A stretch of DNA of 64,000 bases from Salipiger sp. H15 (GCF_040409955.1 NZ_CP123385.1:62001-126000); one strand, 5' to 3'; positions 38,732 to 49,219 are shown, counted from the first letter of the stretch. The notes: generated from the letters alone by a model not told the origin. Translations and numbers: made by a program.

Positions 38732-39528
38732 GCGCCCCCGCCCCGCGCGAGGTGCTGATCCGCGTGCGCGGGCTGCGCACCCAGTTCGGCAGCCACGTGG
38801 TGCATGACGGGCTCGACCTCGACGTCTACCGCGGCGAGGTGCTGGGCGTCGTCGGCGGCTCGGGCACCGGCAAGTCGGTGCTGCTGCGCGCCATCACCGG
38901 GCTCGAGCGGCCGGCAGCGGGGCAGATCGAGGCCTTCGGCACCGAGGTGCTGACCGCCTCGCCCGAGGAGCGCAGGCGCCTCGACGAGCGCTGGGGGGTG
39001 ATGTTCCAGGACGGCGCGCTCTTCTCGTCGCTCACCGTGCGCGAGAATGTCGAGGTGCCGCTCGGCAAGGTGCCGGGCCTGCCCCCCGCGCTGCGCCGGG
39101 CGCTGGCTGATCTGAAGATCTCGCTCGTCGGGCTGCCCTACCGCGCCGGTGATGCCGCGCCCTCGGACCTCTCGGGCGGGATGCGCAAGCGGGCCGGGCT
39201 GGCGCGGGCTCTGGCGCTCGATCCCGAGATCGTCTTTCTCGACGAGCCCACCGCCGGGCTCGACCCGATCGGCGCCTCGGCCTTCGATGACCTGATCAAC
39301 ACGCTCAGCACCTCGCTGGGCCTGACCGTCTTTCTTGTGACCCACGACCTCGATACGCTTTACGCAACCTGCGATCGGATCGCGGTCCTGGCCGAGAAGC
39401 GGGTTCTGGTCACCGGCACGCTTGCCGACATGCTGACGGTCGATCACCCCTGGGTGCAGGACTATTTCACCGGACCGCGGGCGCGCGTGGCGCGCGATGC
39501 GGTCGAGACCCGCGAAAAGGCTGACTGA
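38728..39528 (+). CDS. mlaF: MlaF-family lipid ABC transporter ATPase
   Basis: The GTG at 38728 overlaps the MlaE stop; 266 residues. Walker A VVGGSGTGKSVLLRAITG, Q-loop GVMFQDGALFSSLTVRENVE, signature DLSGGMRKRAGLARALA and Walker B EIVFLDEPTAGLDPIGASAF are present. The GGSGTGKS and SGGMRKR variants are typical of Mla/Mkl ATPases. It powers phospholipid transport between the inner membrane and the MCE ring. Confidence 0.92.
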   Translation: MSAPAPREVLIRVRGLRTQFGSHVVHDGLDLDVYRGEVLGVVGGSGTGKSVLLRAITGLERPAAGQIEAFGTEVLTASPEERRRLDERWGVMFQDGALFSSLTVRENVEVPLGKVPGLPPALRRALADLKISLVGLPYRAGDAAPSDLSGGMRKRAGLARALALDPEIVFLDEPTAGLDPIGASAFDDLINTLSTSLGLTVFLVTHDLDTLYATCDRIAVLAEKRVLVTGTLADMLTVDHPWVQDYFTGPRARVARDAVETREKAD

Positions 39529-39530
39529 CC

Positions 39531-41246
39531 ATGGAAACCCGCGCAAACTACGTGCTTGTCGGAGCCTTCGCCATCGCGGGCTTCCTCGGGCTGCTCGGCT
39601 TCCTGCTGTGGTTCGCCAATGTCGAGCTCGACCGGCAGTTCGACTATTACGACATCGACTTCCCGTCGGTGTCGGGCCTGTCGGTCTCGTCCGAGGTGCG
39701 CTTTGCCGGCCTACCCGTCGGGCAGGTGGTGGGGCTCGGCCTCTCGCCCGCGCATGACGGCACCGTGCGCGTGCGCGTCGAGGTCGCCGCCGGCACGCCG
39801 GTGCGCAGCAACTCCGTCGCGACGATCGAGGCGCAGGGCGTGACCGGCGTCGGCTATGTCGGGATCAGCGCGGGCAGCCCCGGCGCGCGGCCGCTGTCGC
39901 AGCAGGACGGCGGCGGCGTGCCGATGATCGAGGCCGGGCAGTCGGCGCTGCAGTCGCTCACCGAGTCCGCCCCCGAGATCCTCGACGAGACCCTCGCCAT
40001 GGTCCGCGAGCTGCGCCAGATGCTCGGCGGCGACAACAGCCAGCGGGTGCAGAACATCCTGCAGAACGTCGAGCAGGCCTCGGCCGACTTCTCGCTCGCG
40101 CTCGAAGATTTCGCCAACGTGACCGGCGCCGTGTCCGGCTTCGCCTCCGAGATCGACCGGTTCAACACCAGCATCGACGGGCTCAGCAAGGACGTGAGCG
40201 GCGTGCTGACCGAGGCGCAGGACACGCTGCGCTCGATCACCGCGCTGTCCGAGGAGGCGCGCGGCTTCGTCGCGCAGGGCACCGGCACGGCCAAGGTAGC
40301 CGAGGCCTACATCACCGAAAGGCTCGGCCCCGCCACCGAGCAGCTGCAGGGATCCGTGGCCGAGATCGAGACCCGTTTCGCCGCGCTGAGCGACCAGGCC
40401 GGGACGCTGGCGAGCACCTTCACCGAGACCGGCAGCGCCGCCACGGCGCGGCTGACCGAGGCGCAGCAGACGCTCGCCCGGGTCGATGCGCTCATCGAGG
40501 AGTTGTCCCAGACCTCGCGCAGCGTCGATGGCGCGGCGCAGCGGCTCGACGGGCTGCTCGCCGGGGACACCGCCGCGCTGGTGGCCGAGCTGCGCAGCGC
40601 GACGACCGAGGCGACGGCGCTGATCCGCGGCTTCGGCGACAGCCCCGCCCAGCTTTCCGCCATCTTCGAGGACATCCGCACCGCCACGCGCTCCGCCGCG
40701 CAGACCATCGAGACCGTCGGCACCGATCTCAGCTCGGCCTCGGGGCAGCTGGACGGGCTCGCCGGTCAGGCCTCCGACACGCTCGAGGCCGCCCGCACGA
40801 CCTTTGCCGCCGCCAACGAGACGCTCGCGGCGATCAACGGCACGCTTGCGACCGGCGACCGCGCGCTCTCGGCCGCCGAGCGCGCCTTCGACGGGGCCGA
40901 CAAGGTGATCAACGAGGACGCGCGGCAGATCACCGAGCAGCTGCGCCAGACGCTGGCCGGGCTCGAGACCGCGATCGGCGAGGTCTCTGACGAAATCCCT
41001 GGCATCACCCGCGAACTGCGCGACGCCAGCCGTTCCGCCGCGGCCGCCTTCGCGGGGCTCGAGGGCGCGGTCGGCGACGCACGCCCGGCGCTGCGCGACT
41101 TCACCGCCTCGGCCCTGCCCCAGTTCGCCCGGCTCGCCGCCGAGGCGCGGGCGCTGATCGACAACCTCGACGCGCTGACCACGCAGCTGCGCCGCGATCC
41201 CGGCCGCTTCTTCCTCGACGACCGTGCCCCCGAATACCGAAGGTAA
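39531..41246 (+). CDS. mlaD: MCE-domain lipid transport protein with long coiled-coil tail
   Basis: The protein has 571 residues. One N-terminal membrane anchor (NYVLVGAFAIAGFLGLLGFL) precedes a single MCE domain (residues 38-117: GLSVSSEVRFAGLPVGQVVG, SVATIEAQGVTGVGYVGISA). Residues 140-571 are a long helical region rich in Ala, Glu, Thr, with heptad-like repeats. E. coli MlaD is about 180 residues, so the tail makes this resemble the long MCE proteins (PqiB or LetB style needles) that may span the periplasm. It lies in one operon with mlaE and mlaF. Confidence 0.88.
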   Translation: METRANYVLVGAFAIAGFLGLLGFLLWFANVELDRQFDYYDIDFPSVSGLSVSSEVRFAGLPVGQVVGLGLSPAHDGTVRVRVEVAAGTPVRSNSVATIEAQGVTGVGYVGISAGSPGARPLSQQDGGGVPMIEAGQSALQSLTESAPEILDETLAMVRELRQMLGGDNSQRVQNILQNVEQASADFSLALEDFANVTGAVSGFASEIDRFNTSIDGLSKDVSGVLTEAQDTLRSITALSEEARGFVAQGTGTAKVAEAYITERLGPATEQLQGSVAEIETRFAALSDQAGTLASTFTETGSAATARLTEAQQTLARVDALIEELSQTSRSVDGAAQRLDGLLAGDTAALVAELRSATTEATALIRGFGDSPAQLSAIFEDIRTATRSAAQTIETVGTDLSSASGQLDGLAGQASDTLEAARTTFAAANETLAAINGTLATGDRALSAAERAFDGADKVINEDARQITEQLRQTLAGLETAIGEVSDEIPGITRELRDASRSAAAAFAGLEGAVGDARPALRDFTASALPQFARLAAEARALIDNLDALTTQLRRDPGRFFLDDRAPEYRR

Positions 41247-41250
41247 CGCC

Positions 41251-41865
41251 ATGCTCCCGCGATCCCTCCTGCCCGCCCTCCTGCTTGCCCTCGGCACCTC
41301 CGGCTGCGCCGCGATCTCGGCGCTCGACAGCGCCTCGCAGCCGCTCGACATCTACGAGCTGCGCACCCCGGCGATCGCGGGCGCGGCGGGGCGCGGGCGC
41401 GCCGAGCTGGTGGTCGAGACGCCGATCGCCAGCGGCGCACTGACCACCGACCGGATCATGGTACGCCCCTCGCCGCTGCAGGCGCAGTACCTGCCCGGCG
41501 CGCGCTGGTCGGACGAGGCCCCCGCGATGGTCCAGACCCTGCTGGTGCGCAGCCTTGCCGAGACCGGCGCCTTCGCCTCGGTCGGGCGCGCGCCGCTCGG
41601 CGGACAGGGCGACTACGCGCTGCTGGGCGAGCTGACGGATTTCCAGGCCGAGAGCTACGGCGCGGGGGCGCCGGTCTCGGTCCACCTGCGGCTGATGCTA
41701 CGCCTGGTGCGCGAGCGCGACGCGACGGTCGTGGCGAGCCGCACCTTCGAACTGCGCGAGCCCGCCGCGGATGACGAGACCGCGACCATCGTCGCCGCCT
41801 TCGACCGCGCCGCCGGGCGCATGGTCGCCGAGATCCTGCCCTGGGTCGCGGGCACCGGCGGCTGA
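41251..41865 (+). CDS. MCE-associated ABC-type transport auxiliary lipoprotein (PqiC-like)
   Basis: The product is 204 residues from ATG 41251. The signal peptide ends in a lipobox LGTSGCAA (Cys 19). The mature part YELRTPAIAGAAGRGRAELV, MVRPSPLQAQYLPGARWSDE and ALLGELTDFQAES matches the PqiC/ABC-type transport auxiliary family of outer-membrane lipoproteins that partner MCE needles. It ends the operon, four bases after the MCE gene. Confidence 0.85.
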   Translation: MLPRSLLPALLLALGTSGCAAISALDSASQPLDIYELRTPAIAGAAGRGRAELVVETPIASGALTTDRIMVRPSPLQAQYLPGARWSDEAPAMVQTLLVRSLAETGAFASVGRAPLGGQGDYALLGELTDFQAESYGAGAPVSVHLRLMLRLVRERDATVVASRTFELREPAADDETATIVAAFDRAAGRMVAEILPWVAGTGG

Positions 41866-41979
41866 GCGCCCCGGGACTTCACATCCTCGCCTGCGACATC
41901 GGGCGATACTGACAGGCGCGGCGCGAACGCCTATACTCGGGATCTGTCGAGAGAGAGGCTCATCCTGGGGAGGAGACGC

Positions 41980-42264
41980 ATGGCTTCCGCATCACGACGA
42001 CTCTTGCTGAAAACCTATCGGGCCTGGCTCGACGCGGACGAGGCCTTCCGCCTCGCGCAGCGCAACGTGGCCGGGTTCTTCCCCGGCACCGGGACGCACC
42101 TGTCGGTGCAGATCGGCAACCGCGGCTCGCGCGTCCGCGAGCTCTACAACGCCCGACAAAGGGCGCTGGAGAAGCTTCAGCTTGCCCGCAGGCAGGCGCT
42201 GCTCGAGCGCGAGGCGCGTCGCAGCCAGGCGCGGATCAACCTGCTGCTGGTCTACGCGGGCTGA
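41980..42264 (+). CDS. Small basic helical protein of unknown function
   Basis: The product is 94 residues (MASASRRLLLKTYRAWLDAD) with GGGGAGGAG upstream as a strong ribosome binding site. The second half is a charged helix (ARQRALEKLQLARRQALLER then EARRSQARINLLLVY). There is no domain I recognise and no transmembrane helix. It stands alone between the Mla operon and the convergent choline transporter. Confidence 0.6.
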   Translation: MASASRRLLLKTYRAWLDADEAFRLAQRNVAGFFPGTGTHLSVQIGNRGSRVRELYNARQRALEKLQLARRQALLEREARRSQARINLLLVYAG

Positions 42265-42307
42265 GGCCGGACGGCCCGCCCGGCGGGGAACCCACCGGGC
42301 AGCCGGA

Positions 42308-43327
42308 TCACTTCGCCACCAGCCGCTGCAAGAGCGTGGCCGGGGTCACCGCGCCGACCCGCACGCCGTTCCGCGTCACCGCGACGGGCAGGTTGCTGCC
42401 GGTCATCGCGGCGGCGAAATCGAGCACCGGGGTCTCCTCGTCCACCTCGACCTCGGCCGGGGCGTCGGAGGGCTGCATCACATCCTTGGCGCGCAGGAAG
42501 CTGAGCGGGTTTGAATGCGCCACGAACTCCGCCACGTAGTCATTCGCCGGGTCGCTGGCGATCTGGTTCGGCGTGCCGCATTGCACGATCCGCCCGCCCT
42601 CCATGATGGCGATCCGGTTGCCGATCTTGAACGCCTCGTCGAGGTCGTGGCTGACGAAGATGATGGTGCGCTTCAGCTTCGCCTGCAGCTCCAGCAGCTC
42701 GTCCTGCAGCTTGGTGCGGATCAGCGGGTCGAGCGCCGAGAAGGGCTCGTCCATCAGCAGGATCGGCGCCTCGGTGGCAAAGGCGCGGGCAAGGCCGACC
42801 CGCTGCTGCATGCCGCCCGACAGCTCGCCCACCTTGTTGTCGGCCCAGTTCGACAGGCCGACCAACTCGAGCTGCTTCATCACCCGCTCGCGCCGTGCCG
42901 CCTTGGCCATGCCGCCAAGCTCCAGCCCCAGCCCGACGTTCTCGGCCACCGAGCGCCAGGGCAGCAGGCCGAACTGCTGGAACACCATGGCCACGCGCTC
43001 GCGCCGGATCCGGCGCAGGTCTGCGGGGGCCGCGCTGGTGACGTTGACCATGCGCTCGCCCTCGCGGATGTGCACGCCGCCGCGCACCACCGGGTTGAGC
43101 CCGTTGATCCCGCGCAGCAGCGTCGACTTGCCCGAGCCCGAGAGGCCCATGAGCACGAGGATCTCGCCCTCCTCGACCTCGAGGTTGCAGTCGTGCACGC
43201 CCAGCACCTGGTCGGTGCGCTTCTGGATCGTCGCGCGGTCCAGCCCCTCGTCCATCAGCGGCAGCGCCGCGTCCGGCTCGGCGCCGAAGACGATGGAGAC
43301 GTTGTCGATCTTCACGGCTACGGTCAT
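42308..43327 (-). CDS. choV: Choline ABC transporter ATP-binding protein
   Basis: The protein has 339 residues from ATG 43327, which overlaps the permease stop (ATGA). Walker A LMGLSGSGKSTLLRGINGLN, signature LSGGMQQRVGLARAFATE and Walker B APILLMDEPFSALDPLIRT are intact. The N-terminal extension and the C-terminal CBS-like piece (DVMQPSDAPAEVEVDEETPV) fit the glycine betaine/choline (ProV/OpuAA/ChoV) ATPases. The three-gene set next to betIBA supports choline rather than proline betaine. Confidence 0.9.
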   Translation of the reverse strand: MTVAVKIDNVSIVFGAEPDAALPLMDEGLDRATIQKRTDQVLGVHDCNLEVEEGEILVLMGLSGSGKSTLLRGINGLNPVVRGGVHIREGERMVNVTSAAPADLRRIRRERVAMVFQQFGLLPWRSVAENVGLGLELGGMAKAARRERVMKQLELVGLSNWADNKVGELSGGMQQRVGLARAFATEAPILLMDEPFSALDPLIRTKLQDELLELQAKLKRTIIFVSHDLDEAFKIGNRIAIMEGGRIVQCGTPNQIASDPANDYVAEFVAHSNPLSFLRAKDVMQPSDAPAEVEVDEETPVLDFAAAMTGSNLPVAVTRNGVRVGAVTPATLLQRLVAK

Positions 43328-44187
43328 TTGCGGTTGCCTCCCCAGTTCAGCAGCCGGTCGAGAAGGATGGCGACCACCACGATCACCAGCCCGCTCTCGA
43401 AGCCGAGCGAGGTGTTCACCTGGTTGAGCGCGCGCACCACCGGCACGCCGAGCCCGTCGGCGCCGACCAGCGCCGCGATCACCACCATCGAGAGCGCCAG
43501 CATGATGGTCTGGTTGAGCCCGGCCATGATCTGCGGCAGCGCGTAGGGCAGCTCGGCCTTGAAGAGCACGTCGCGGTCGGTACCGCCGAAGGCCCTCACC
43601 GCCTCGGTCAGCTGCTGCGGCGTCGAGGAGATGCCGAGCTGGGTCAGCCGGATCGGCGCGGGCAGCACGAAGATCACCGTCGCGATGAGCCCCGGCACCA
43701 TGCCGATGCCGAAGAAGACGATCGCCGGGATCAGGTAGACGAAGGTGGGCAGCGTCTGCATCAGGTCGAGCACCGGGCGCAGCACCGCGTAGAGCCGCGG
43801 GTGATGCGCCGCCGCGATCCCCACCGGCACGCCGATCGCCATGCACACCACGCAGGCCGACAGCACCAGCGTCAGGCTTTCCGTCGTCTCCTCCCAGTAG
43901 CCCTGGTTGAGGATGAACAGGAACCCGAGCGCGATCAGCGCGCAGATCTTCCAGCTGCGCTGCAGCAGCCATGCGATCAGCATGAAGACGGCGATGATGA
44001 TGAACGGGTGCGGTTCCTGCAGGATCCAGAGGATCCCTTCGATCATCGTCTCCAGCACGACCGAGAGCAGGTCGAGAAGCCCCTCGGCGTGATCGCGGAT
44101 GCCCTCGAAGATGGCGGCCGCGAAATCGCCGACGGGGATCTTGTATGAAGTGAGCCAATCCAAGGCTTCGCTCCTTTCGGTGAGCAT
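43324..44187 (-). CDS. choW: Choline ABC transporter permease
   Basis: The protein has 287 residues with a hydrophilic N-terminus and six or more membrane spans (FIIIAVFMLIAWLLQRSWKI, VVCMAIGVPVGIAAAHHPRL). The coupling loop LTEAVRAFGGTDRDVLFKAE and the ending LNWGGNRK are typical of the ProW/ChoW family. It is the middle gene of the minus-strand choX-choW-choV operon. Confidence 0.9.
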   Translation of the reverse strand: MLTERSEALDWLTSYKIPVGDFAAAIFEGIRDHAEGLLDLLSVVLETMIEGILWILQEPHPFIIIAVFMLIAWLLQRSWKICALIALGFLFILNQGYWEETTESLTLVLSACVVCMAIGVPVGIAAAHHPRLYAVLRPVLDLMQTLPTFVYLIPAIVFFGIGMVPGLIATVIFVLPAPIRLTQLGISSTPQQLTEAVRAFGGTDRDVLFKAELPYALPQIMAGLNQTIMLALSMVVIAALVGADGLGVPVVRALNQVNTSLGFESGLVIVVVAILLDRLLNWGGNRK

Positions 44188-44249
44188 TCAATAGCAGGAT
44201 GCCGACCGGCCCCGCGCCGCGGCGCGAAGCCGGAATGCACCGGGCCTGG

Positions 44250-45170
44250 TCAGAGGCCGAGCGCCGCTTTCACCGCGGGAAGCGCCGGCGCGCCGTCGAG
44301 CGTGGTCACGCCGTCGAGCCAGCCGTCGAGCACCTCGGGGTTGGCGGTGAGCCAGGCCTTGGCCGCGGCATCCGCCTTTTCGCCGTCATTGAGGATGGAC
44401 CCCATGATCTCGTTCTCCATTTGCAACGAGAAGACGAGGTTTTCCAGCAACTTTCCGACATTCGGGCATTCCTCGACGTAGCCCGCGCGGGTGTTGGTGT
44501 AGACCGTCGCGCCGCCGAAGTCCGGGCCGAACCACTCGTCGCCCCCCGAAAGGTAGGTCAGGTCGAAATTGGCGTTCATCGGATGCGGCTCCCAGCCGAG
44601 AAAGACGATGGGATCGTCCTTCTTGCTGAGCCGAGAGACCTGGCTCAGCATCCCCTGCTCGGAGCTTTCCTTGACGTCGAAGTCCTTGAGGCCGAAGGCA
44701 TCCGCCTCGATCATGTCCATGATCAGCCGGTTGCCGTCATTGCCGGGCTCGATGCCGTAGATGGTCTCGTCGAGCTCATCGGCATGGGCGGCGATGTCGG
44801 CGAAGTCCTTGATCCCCAGCGCGGCCCCGGCGGCATTGGTCGCCAGCGTGTACTTCGCCCCCTCGAGGTTGGCGCGCAGGGTCTCGACGGTGCCCGCGTC
44901 GCGGTAGGGCGCGATGTCCGCCTCCATCGTGGGCATCCAGTTGCCGAGGAACACGTCCATGTCGCCTTCCTTCAGCGACACGTAGGTCACCGGCACCGAC
45001 AGCACGCTGATCTCGGTCTCGTAGCCCATCGCCTGCAGCACGGTCGTGGTCGCGGCCGTGGTGGCGGTGATGTCCGTCCATCCCACGTCCGAGAACCTGA
45101 CTTTCGAGCAATCCGCAGCGGCGGCGCTTGCGCAAATGGCGAGGGCGGAGGTGGTCAGTACGAATTTCAT
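44250..45170 (-). CDS. choX: Choline-binding periplasmic protein
   Basis: The protein has 306 residues from ATG 45170; the signal peptide is MKFVLTTSALAICASAAAAD. The mature protein starts CSKVRFSDVGWTDITATTAA, then VFLGNWMPTMEADIAPY and VFLGWEPHPMN, the aromatic-lined pocket pattern of ChoX. Cys pairs that stabilise ChoX are present (the N-terminal Cys and ECPN). The gene is divergent from betI with a BetI-type site between them. Confidence 0.9.
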   Translation of the reverse strand: MKFVLTTSALAICASAAAADCSKVRFSDVGWTDITATTAATTTVLQAMGYETEISVLSVPVTYVSLKEGDMDVFLGNWMPTMEADIAPYRDAGTVETLRANLEGAKYTLATNAAGAALGIKDFADIAAHADELDETIYGIEPGNDGNRLIMDMIEADAFGLKDFDVKESSEQGMLSQVSRLSKKDDPIVFLGWEPHPMNANFDLTYLSGGDEWFGPDFGGATVYTNTRAGYVEECPNVGKLLENLVFSLQMENEIMGSILNDGEKADAAAKAWLTANPEVLDGWLDGVTTLDGAPALPAVKAALGL

Positions 45171-45210
45171 GGGGTCCCCTTTTGAGGTTAGCGTGATGCC
45201 GTTCTGAGTT

Positions 45211-45232
45211 ATTGATTGACGAGTCAATTAAT
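45211..45232. promoter_or_regulatory. BetI-type operator between choX and betI
   Basis: ATTGATTGAC and GTCAATTAAT are nearly perfect inverted arms separated by GA. The TTGATTGAC...GTCAAT core resembles known BetI sites. It lies 41-62 bases from the choX start and 47-68 bases from the betI start, so BetI could control both directions. Confidence 0.75.
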
Positions 45233-45278
45233 GGCGGGCTATTCCAGAAAAGCAACCAAAAATCCGTGGACCCCCCGC

Positions 45279-45956
45279 ATGGCACGCAAATCCGAGGAAG
45301 AAAGACGCAGGGATCTGATCGCTGCGACGATCCGCGAGATCGGCGAGTCCGGCACGCTCAACGTGACCACCAGCCAGATCGCCCGCCGCGCCGGGGTGTC
45401 TCCGGGGCTGGCGTTCCACTACTTCACCGACAAGGATACGCTTTTCCTTGCGGCAATGCGCTCGATCCTGTCCGAGTACCGGGCCGATGTGACCGAGGCG
45501 CTGGCCGGTACGACCACGCCCGAAGAGCGCCTGCACGCCATCGCGCGGGCCAGTTTCGGCATGACCAGCTTCCGCCGCGAGGCGATCTCGGCATGGGTGA
45601 ATTTTTACGCACTCGCCCTCCGCTCCGAGGAGGCGCGGCGCCTCCTGTCGCTCTATCACCGCCGTCTGCACAGCAACCTGGTGCACGCGCTGCGCCCGAA
45701 GATTCGCGAACGCGCCCCCGACGTGGCGCGGCGGGTCGGCGGCCTCATCGACGGGCTCTACCTGCGCTACGCGCTCGACACCCGCACCCTGCTCGCCCCC
45801 GCGGACCGGCTGGGCGAGGTCGACGGCTCGGAGGGGGCGCAGCACGTGCTGCGCGCCATCGCCGCCGAGTGCACCGAAATCCGCGAAAACGACGATATCT
45901 GCATGGCCGCGGCCGACCCTTCCCCCATGGCGCCGCTCGCCGGACCCCAGGAGTGA
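45279..45956 (+). CDS. betI: Choline-responsive repressor BetI (TetR family)
   Basis: The protein has 225 residues from ATG 45279; an upstream ATG at 45231 lies inside the operator, so I prefer this one. The TetR HTH is [20 protein letters not shown] then [20 protein letters not shown]. The ligand domain includes [20 protein letters not shown], which is conserved in BetI. It represses bet genes until choline is present. The last residues after 200 are less conserved. betB begins three bases after the stop. Confidence 0.92.
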   Translation: MARKSEEERRRDLIAATIREIGESGTLNVTTSQIARRAGVSPGLAFHYFTDKDTLFLAAMRSILSEYRADVTEALAGTTTPEERLHAIARASFGMTSFRREAISAWVNFYALALRSEEARRLLSLYHRRLHSNLVHALRPKIRERAPDVARRVGGLIDGLYLRYALDTRTLLAPADRLGEVDGSEGAQHVLRAIAAECTEIRENDDICMAAADPSPMAPLAGPQE

Positions 45957-45958
45957 TC

Positions 45959-47419
45959 ATGACCACTGTCTACCAACCCGCCGGCAGCCACTTCATCAAC
46001 GGCGCCTATGCCGAGGACACCGCGGGCGCGCCGATCGAGGTGATCTACCCCCACACCGGCGAGGTGATCGCCACCCTGCACGCCGCCACCCCGGCCATCC
46101 TCGAGGCCGCGCTCGCCTCGGCGAAGGCGGCGCAGAAGCATTGGGCGCAGCTGTCCGGGACCGAGCGCGGCCGTGTCCTGCGCCGCGCCGCTGACATCAT
46201 GCGCGCTCGCAACCGCGAGCTTTCCGAGATCGAGACCCATGACACCGGCAAGCCGCTCTCCGAGACGCTGATCGCCGACGCTGCCTCGGGCGCCGACGCG
46301 CTGGAGTATTTCGGCGGCCTCGCCGGTACGCTGACCGGCGAGCACATCCCCGTCGCGGGCGGCGATTTCGTCTACACCCGGCGCGAGCCGCTCGGCGTCT
46401 GCGTCGGAATCGGCGCCTGGAACTACCCGATCCAGATCGCCAGCTGGAAGGCCGCCCCGGCGCTCGCCTGCGGCAATGCCATGGTCTTCAAGCCCTCCGA
46501 GATGACGCCGCTCACCGCACTCAAGCTCGCCGAGATCCTGATCGAGGCCGGGGCGCCCGCCGGGCTCTTCAACGTCGTGCAGGGCTTTAGTGCCGTCGGC
46601 GGCGCGCTGGTGAGCGATCCGCGCGTCGACAAGGTCTCGCTTACCGGCTCGGTGCCGACCGGACGCAAGGTCTATGCCGCCGCCGCCGAGGGGATGCGCC
46701 ATGTCACCATGGAGCTCGGCGGCAAGTCCCCGATCGTGATCTTCGACGACGCCGACCTCGAAAGCGCCGTCTCGGCGGCGATCAACGGCAACTTCTACTC
46801 CACCGGCCAGATCTGCTCGAACGGCACCCGCGTCTTCGTGCAGGAAGGCATCTACGACCGCTTCGTCGCCCGCGTCGCCGAGCGCATGGGCAATGCCGTG
46901 ATCGGCGATCCGATGGACGAGGCGACCACCATCGGACCGATGGTCTCGGCCCGCCAGCGCGGCATCGTCGAGGGCTTCATCGCCAAGGGCATCGCGGAAG
47001 GCGCGCGCCTCGTGAAGGGCGGCAAGCTGCTGGACGGCCAGGGCTTCTACATCGAGCCCACGCTCTTTGCCGATGTCACCGACGAGATGACCATCGCCCG
47101 CGAGGAGATCTTCGGCCCGGTCATGTCGGTGCTGAAATTCGCCACCGAGGACGAGGCGCTCGCCCGCGCCAATGCCACCGAATTCGGCCTTGCCGCCGGG
47201 GTCTTCACCGCCGACCTCACCCGCGCGCACCGCATGGCGGCGGGTTTCGAGGCGGGCACCTGCTACATCAACGCCTACAACCTGACCCCGGTCGAGGCCC
47301 CCTTCGGCGGCTCCAAGATGTCGGGCGTCGGCCGCGAAAACTCCAAGGCCGCCATCGCCCATTACAGCCAGGTGAAATCTGTCTACGTCGGCATGAACCC
47401 GACCGAAGCGCCGTTCTGA
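45959..47419 (+). CDS. betB: Betaine aldehyde dehydrogenase
   Basis: The protein has 486 residues, the usual length. It is an NAD(P)-dependent aldehyde dehydrogenase: [40 protein letters not shown], catalytic Glu in [16 protein letters not shown] and catalytic Cys in [18 protein letters not shown]. The CSNGTRVFV context is typical of BetB. It oxidises betaine aldehyde to glycine betaine in the cytoplasm. It is second in betI-betB-betA. Confidence 0.95.
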   Translation: MTTVYQPAGSHFINGAYAEDTAGAPIEVIYPHTGEVIATLHAATPAILEAALASAKAAQKHWAQLSGTERGRVLRRAADIMRARNRELSEIETHDTGKPLSETLIADAASGADALEYFGGLAGTLTGEHIPVAGGDFVYTRREPLGVCVGIGAWNYPIQIASWKAAPALACGNAMVFKPSEMTPLTALKLAEILIEAGAPAGLFNVVQGFSAVGGALVSDPRVDKVSLTGSVPTGRKVYAAAAEGMRHVTMELGGKSPIVIFDDADLESAVSAAINGNFYSTGQICSNGTRVFVQEGIYDRFVARVAERMGNAVIGDPMDEATTIGPMVSARQRGIVEGFIAKGIAEGARLVKGGKLLDGQGFYIEPTLFADVTDEMTIAREEIFGPVMSVLKFATEDEALARANATEFGLAAGVFTADLTRAHRMAAGFEAGTCYINAYNLTPVEAPFGGSKMSGVGRENSKAAIAHYSQVKSVYVGMNPTEAPF

Positions 47420-47430
47420 GGGAGGGCGCG

Positions 47431-49089
47431 ATGCAGGCAGACTACGTCATCGTCGGCGCGGGCTCCGCAGGCTGCGCCATCGCCTACCGGCTGGCCGAGG
47501 CCGGGCGGAAGGTGATCGTCGTGGAATACGGCGGCAGCGACGCCGGGCCGTTCATCCAGATGCCCGGCGCGCTCTCCTACCCGATGAACATGAAGCGCTA
47601 CGACTGGGGCTTCGAGTCCGAGCCCGAGCCGCACCTGGGCGGGCGCCGCCTCGCCACGCCGCGCGGCAAGGTGCTGGGCGGGTCCTCGTCGATCAACGGC
47701 ATGGTCTACGTGCGCGGCCACGCGCGCGACTTCGACACCTGGGACGAGATGGGCGCGCGGGGCTGGGCCTATGCCGACGTGCTGCCCTACTACAAGCGCA
47801 TGGAAAGCTGGAAGGACGGCGGCCATGGCGGCGATCCGGACTGGCGCGGCAGGTCTGGCCCGCTGCACGTCTCGCGCGGCAAGCGCGACAACCCGCTGAC
47901 CCGCGCCTTCGTCGAGGCGGGGGTGCAGGCGGGCTACGAGGCCACCCACGACTACAACGGTGAGAAGCAGGAAGGCTTCGGCCCGTTCGATGCCACCATC
48001 CACAAGGGCGAGCGCTGGTCGGCCTACAAGGCCTACCTCAAGCCCGCCCTCGCCACCGGCCACGTCACGCTGGTGCGCGGGCTGGCCCGGAGGGTGGTCA
48101 TCGAGAACGGCCGCGCCACCGGGCTCGAGATCGAACGCAAGGGCAAGGTCGAGGTGATCGGCGCCACGCGCGAGGTGATCCTCGCCGCCTCCTCGATCAA
48201 CTCGCCGAAACTGCTGCTGCACTCGGGCATCGGCCCCGCCGCGCAGCTCCGCGAGCACGGGATAGAGGTCGTCGCCGACCGGCCGGGCGTCGGGCAGAAC
48301 CTGCAGGACCACCTCGAGCTCTACATCCAGCAGGCGGCAACGCAGCCGGTCTCGCTCTTCAAGTACTGGAACCTTGTCGGCAAGGCCTATGTCGGCGCGC
48401 AATGGCTGCTCAGCCGCAGCGGGCCGGGCGCCTCGAACCAGTTCGAGAGCTGCGCCTTCATCCGCTCGAAACCCGGCGTCGAGTATCCCGACATCCAGTA
48501 TCACTTCCTGCCCATCGCCGTGCGCTACGACGGCAAGGCGGCTGCGGAAGGCCACGGCTTCCAGGCCCATGTCGGCCCGATGCGCTCGAAGTCGCGCGGC
48601 GCGGTGACGCTGAAATCGCCCGACCCCCGGGACGCACCCCGCATCTTCTTCAACTACATGTCGCACGAGGACGACTGGACCGACTTCCGCACCTGCATCC
48701 GCCTCACCCGCGAGATCTTCGGGCAGGAGGCCTTCGCCCCCTACCGCGGCCACGAGATCCAGCCCGGCGCCTCGGTGCAGAGCGACGCCGAGCTCGACGC
48801 CTTCATCCGCGCCCATGCCGAGAGCGCCTACCATCCCTGCGGCTCGTGCCGGATGGGCGCGGCCTCCGATCCGATGGCGGTGGTCGATCCCGAGTGCCGG
48901 GTGATCGGCGTCGAGGGGCTGCGCGTCGCCGACAGCTCGATCTTCCCGCAGATCACCAACGGCAACCTCAATGCGCCCTCGATCATGACCGGGGAAAAGG
49001 CCGCCGACCACATCCTCGGCAAGCAGCCCCTGCCCCGCGACAACGCCGAGCCCTGGATCCACCCCGACTGGCGCACGGCGCAGCGCTGA
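47431..49089 (+). CDS. betA: Choline dehydrogenase
   Basis: The protein has 552 residues. It is a GMC oxidoreductase with FAD motif [20 protein letters not shown], the [20 protein letters not shown] signature, a second signature [20 protein letters not shown] and the catalytic His in [13 protein letters not shown]. It oxidises choline to betaine aldehyde, and can continue to betaine, at the inner membrane face. It follows betB by 11 bases. Confidence 0.95.
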   Translation: MQADYVIVGAGSAGCAIAYRLAEAGRKVIVVEYGGSDAGPFIQMPGALSYPMNMKRYDWGFESEPEPHLGGRRLATPRGKVLGGSSSINGMVYVRGHARDFDTWDEMGARGWAYADVLPYYKRMESWKDGGHGGDPDWRGRSGPLHVSRGKRDNPLTRAFVEAGVQAGYEATHDYNGEKQEGFGPFDATIHKGERWSAYKAYLKPALATGHVTLVRGLARRVVIENGRATGLEIERKGKVEVIGATREVILAASSINSPKLLLHSGIGPAAQLREHGIEVVADRPGVGQNLQDHLELYIQQAATQPVSLFKYWNLVGKAYVGAQWLLSRSGPGASNQFESCAFIRSKPGVEYPDIQYHFLPIAVRYDGKAAAEGHGFQAHVGPMRSKSRGAVTLKSPDPRDAPRIFFNYMSHEDDWTDFRTCIRLTREIFGQEAFAPYRGHEIQPGASVQSDAELDAFIRAHAESAYHPCGSCRMGAASDPMAVVDPECRVIGVEGLRVADSSIFPQITNGNLNAPSIMTGEKAADHILGKQPLPRDNAEPWIHPDWRTAQR

Positions 49090-49219
49090 GCCCTTCCGCG
49101 TGCCACCGCGCCCCGGCGGCTCGCGCCCTGCGTGCGGACCAGGCGGCGTTGCACAACTACATCATGCGTGGAATCGCGTTTCGCGTTAGGCTCGTGGCAG
49201 GCAACGAGCAGGACAGACC

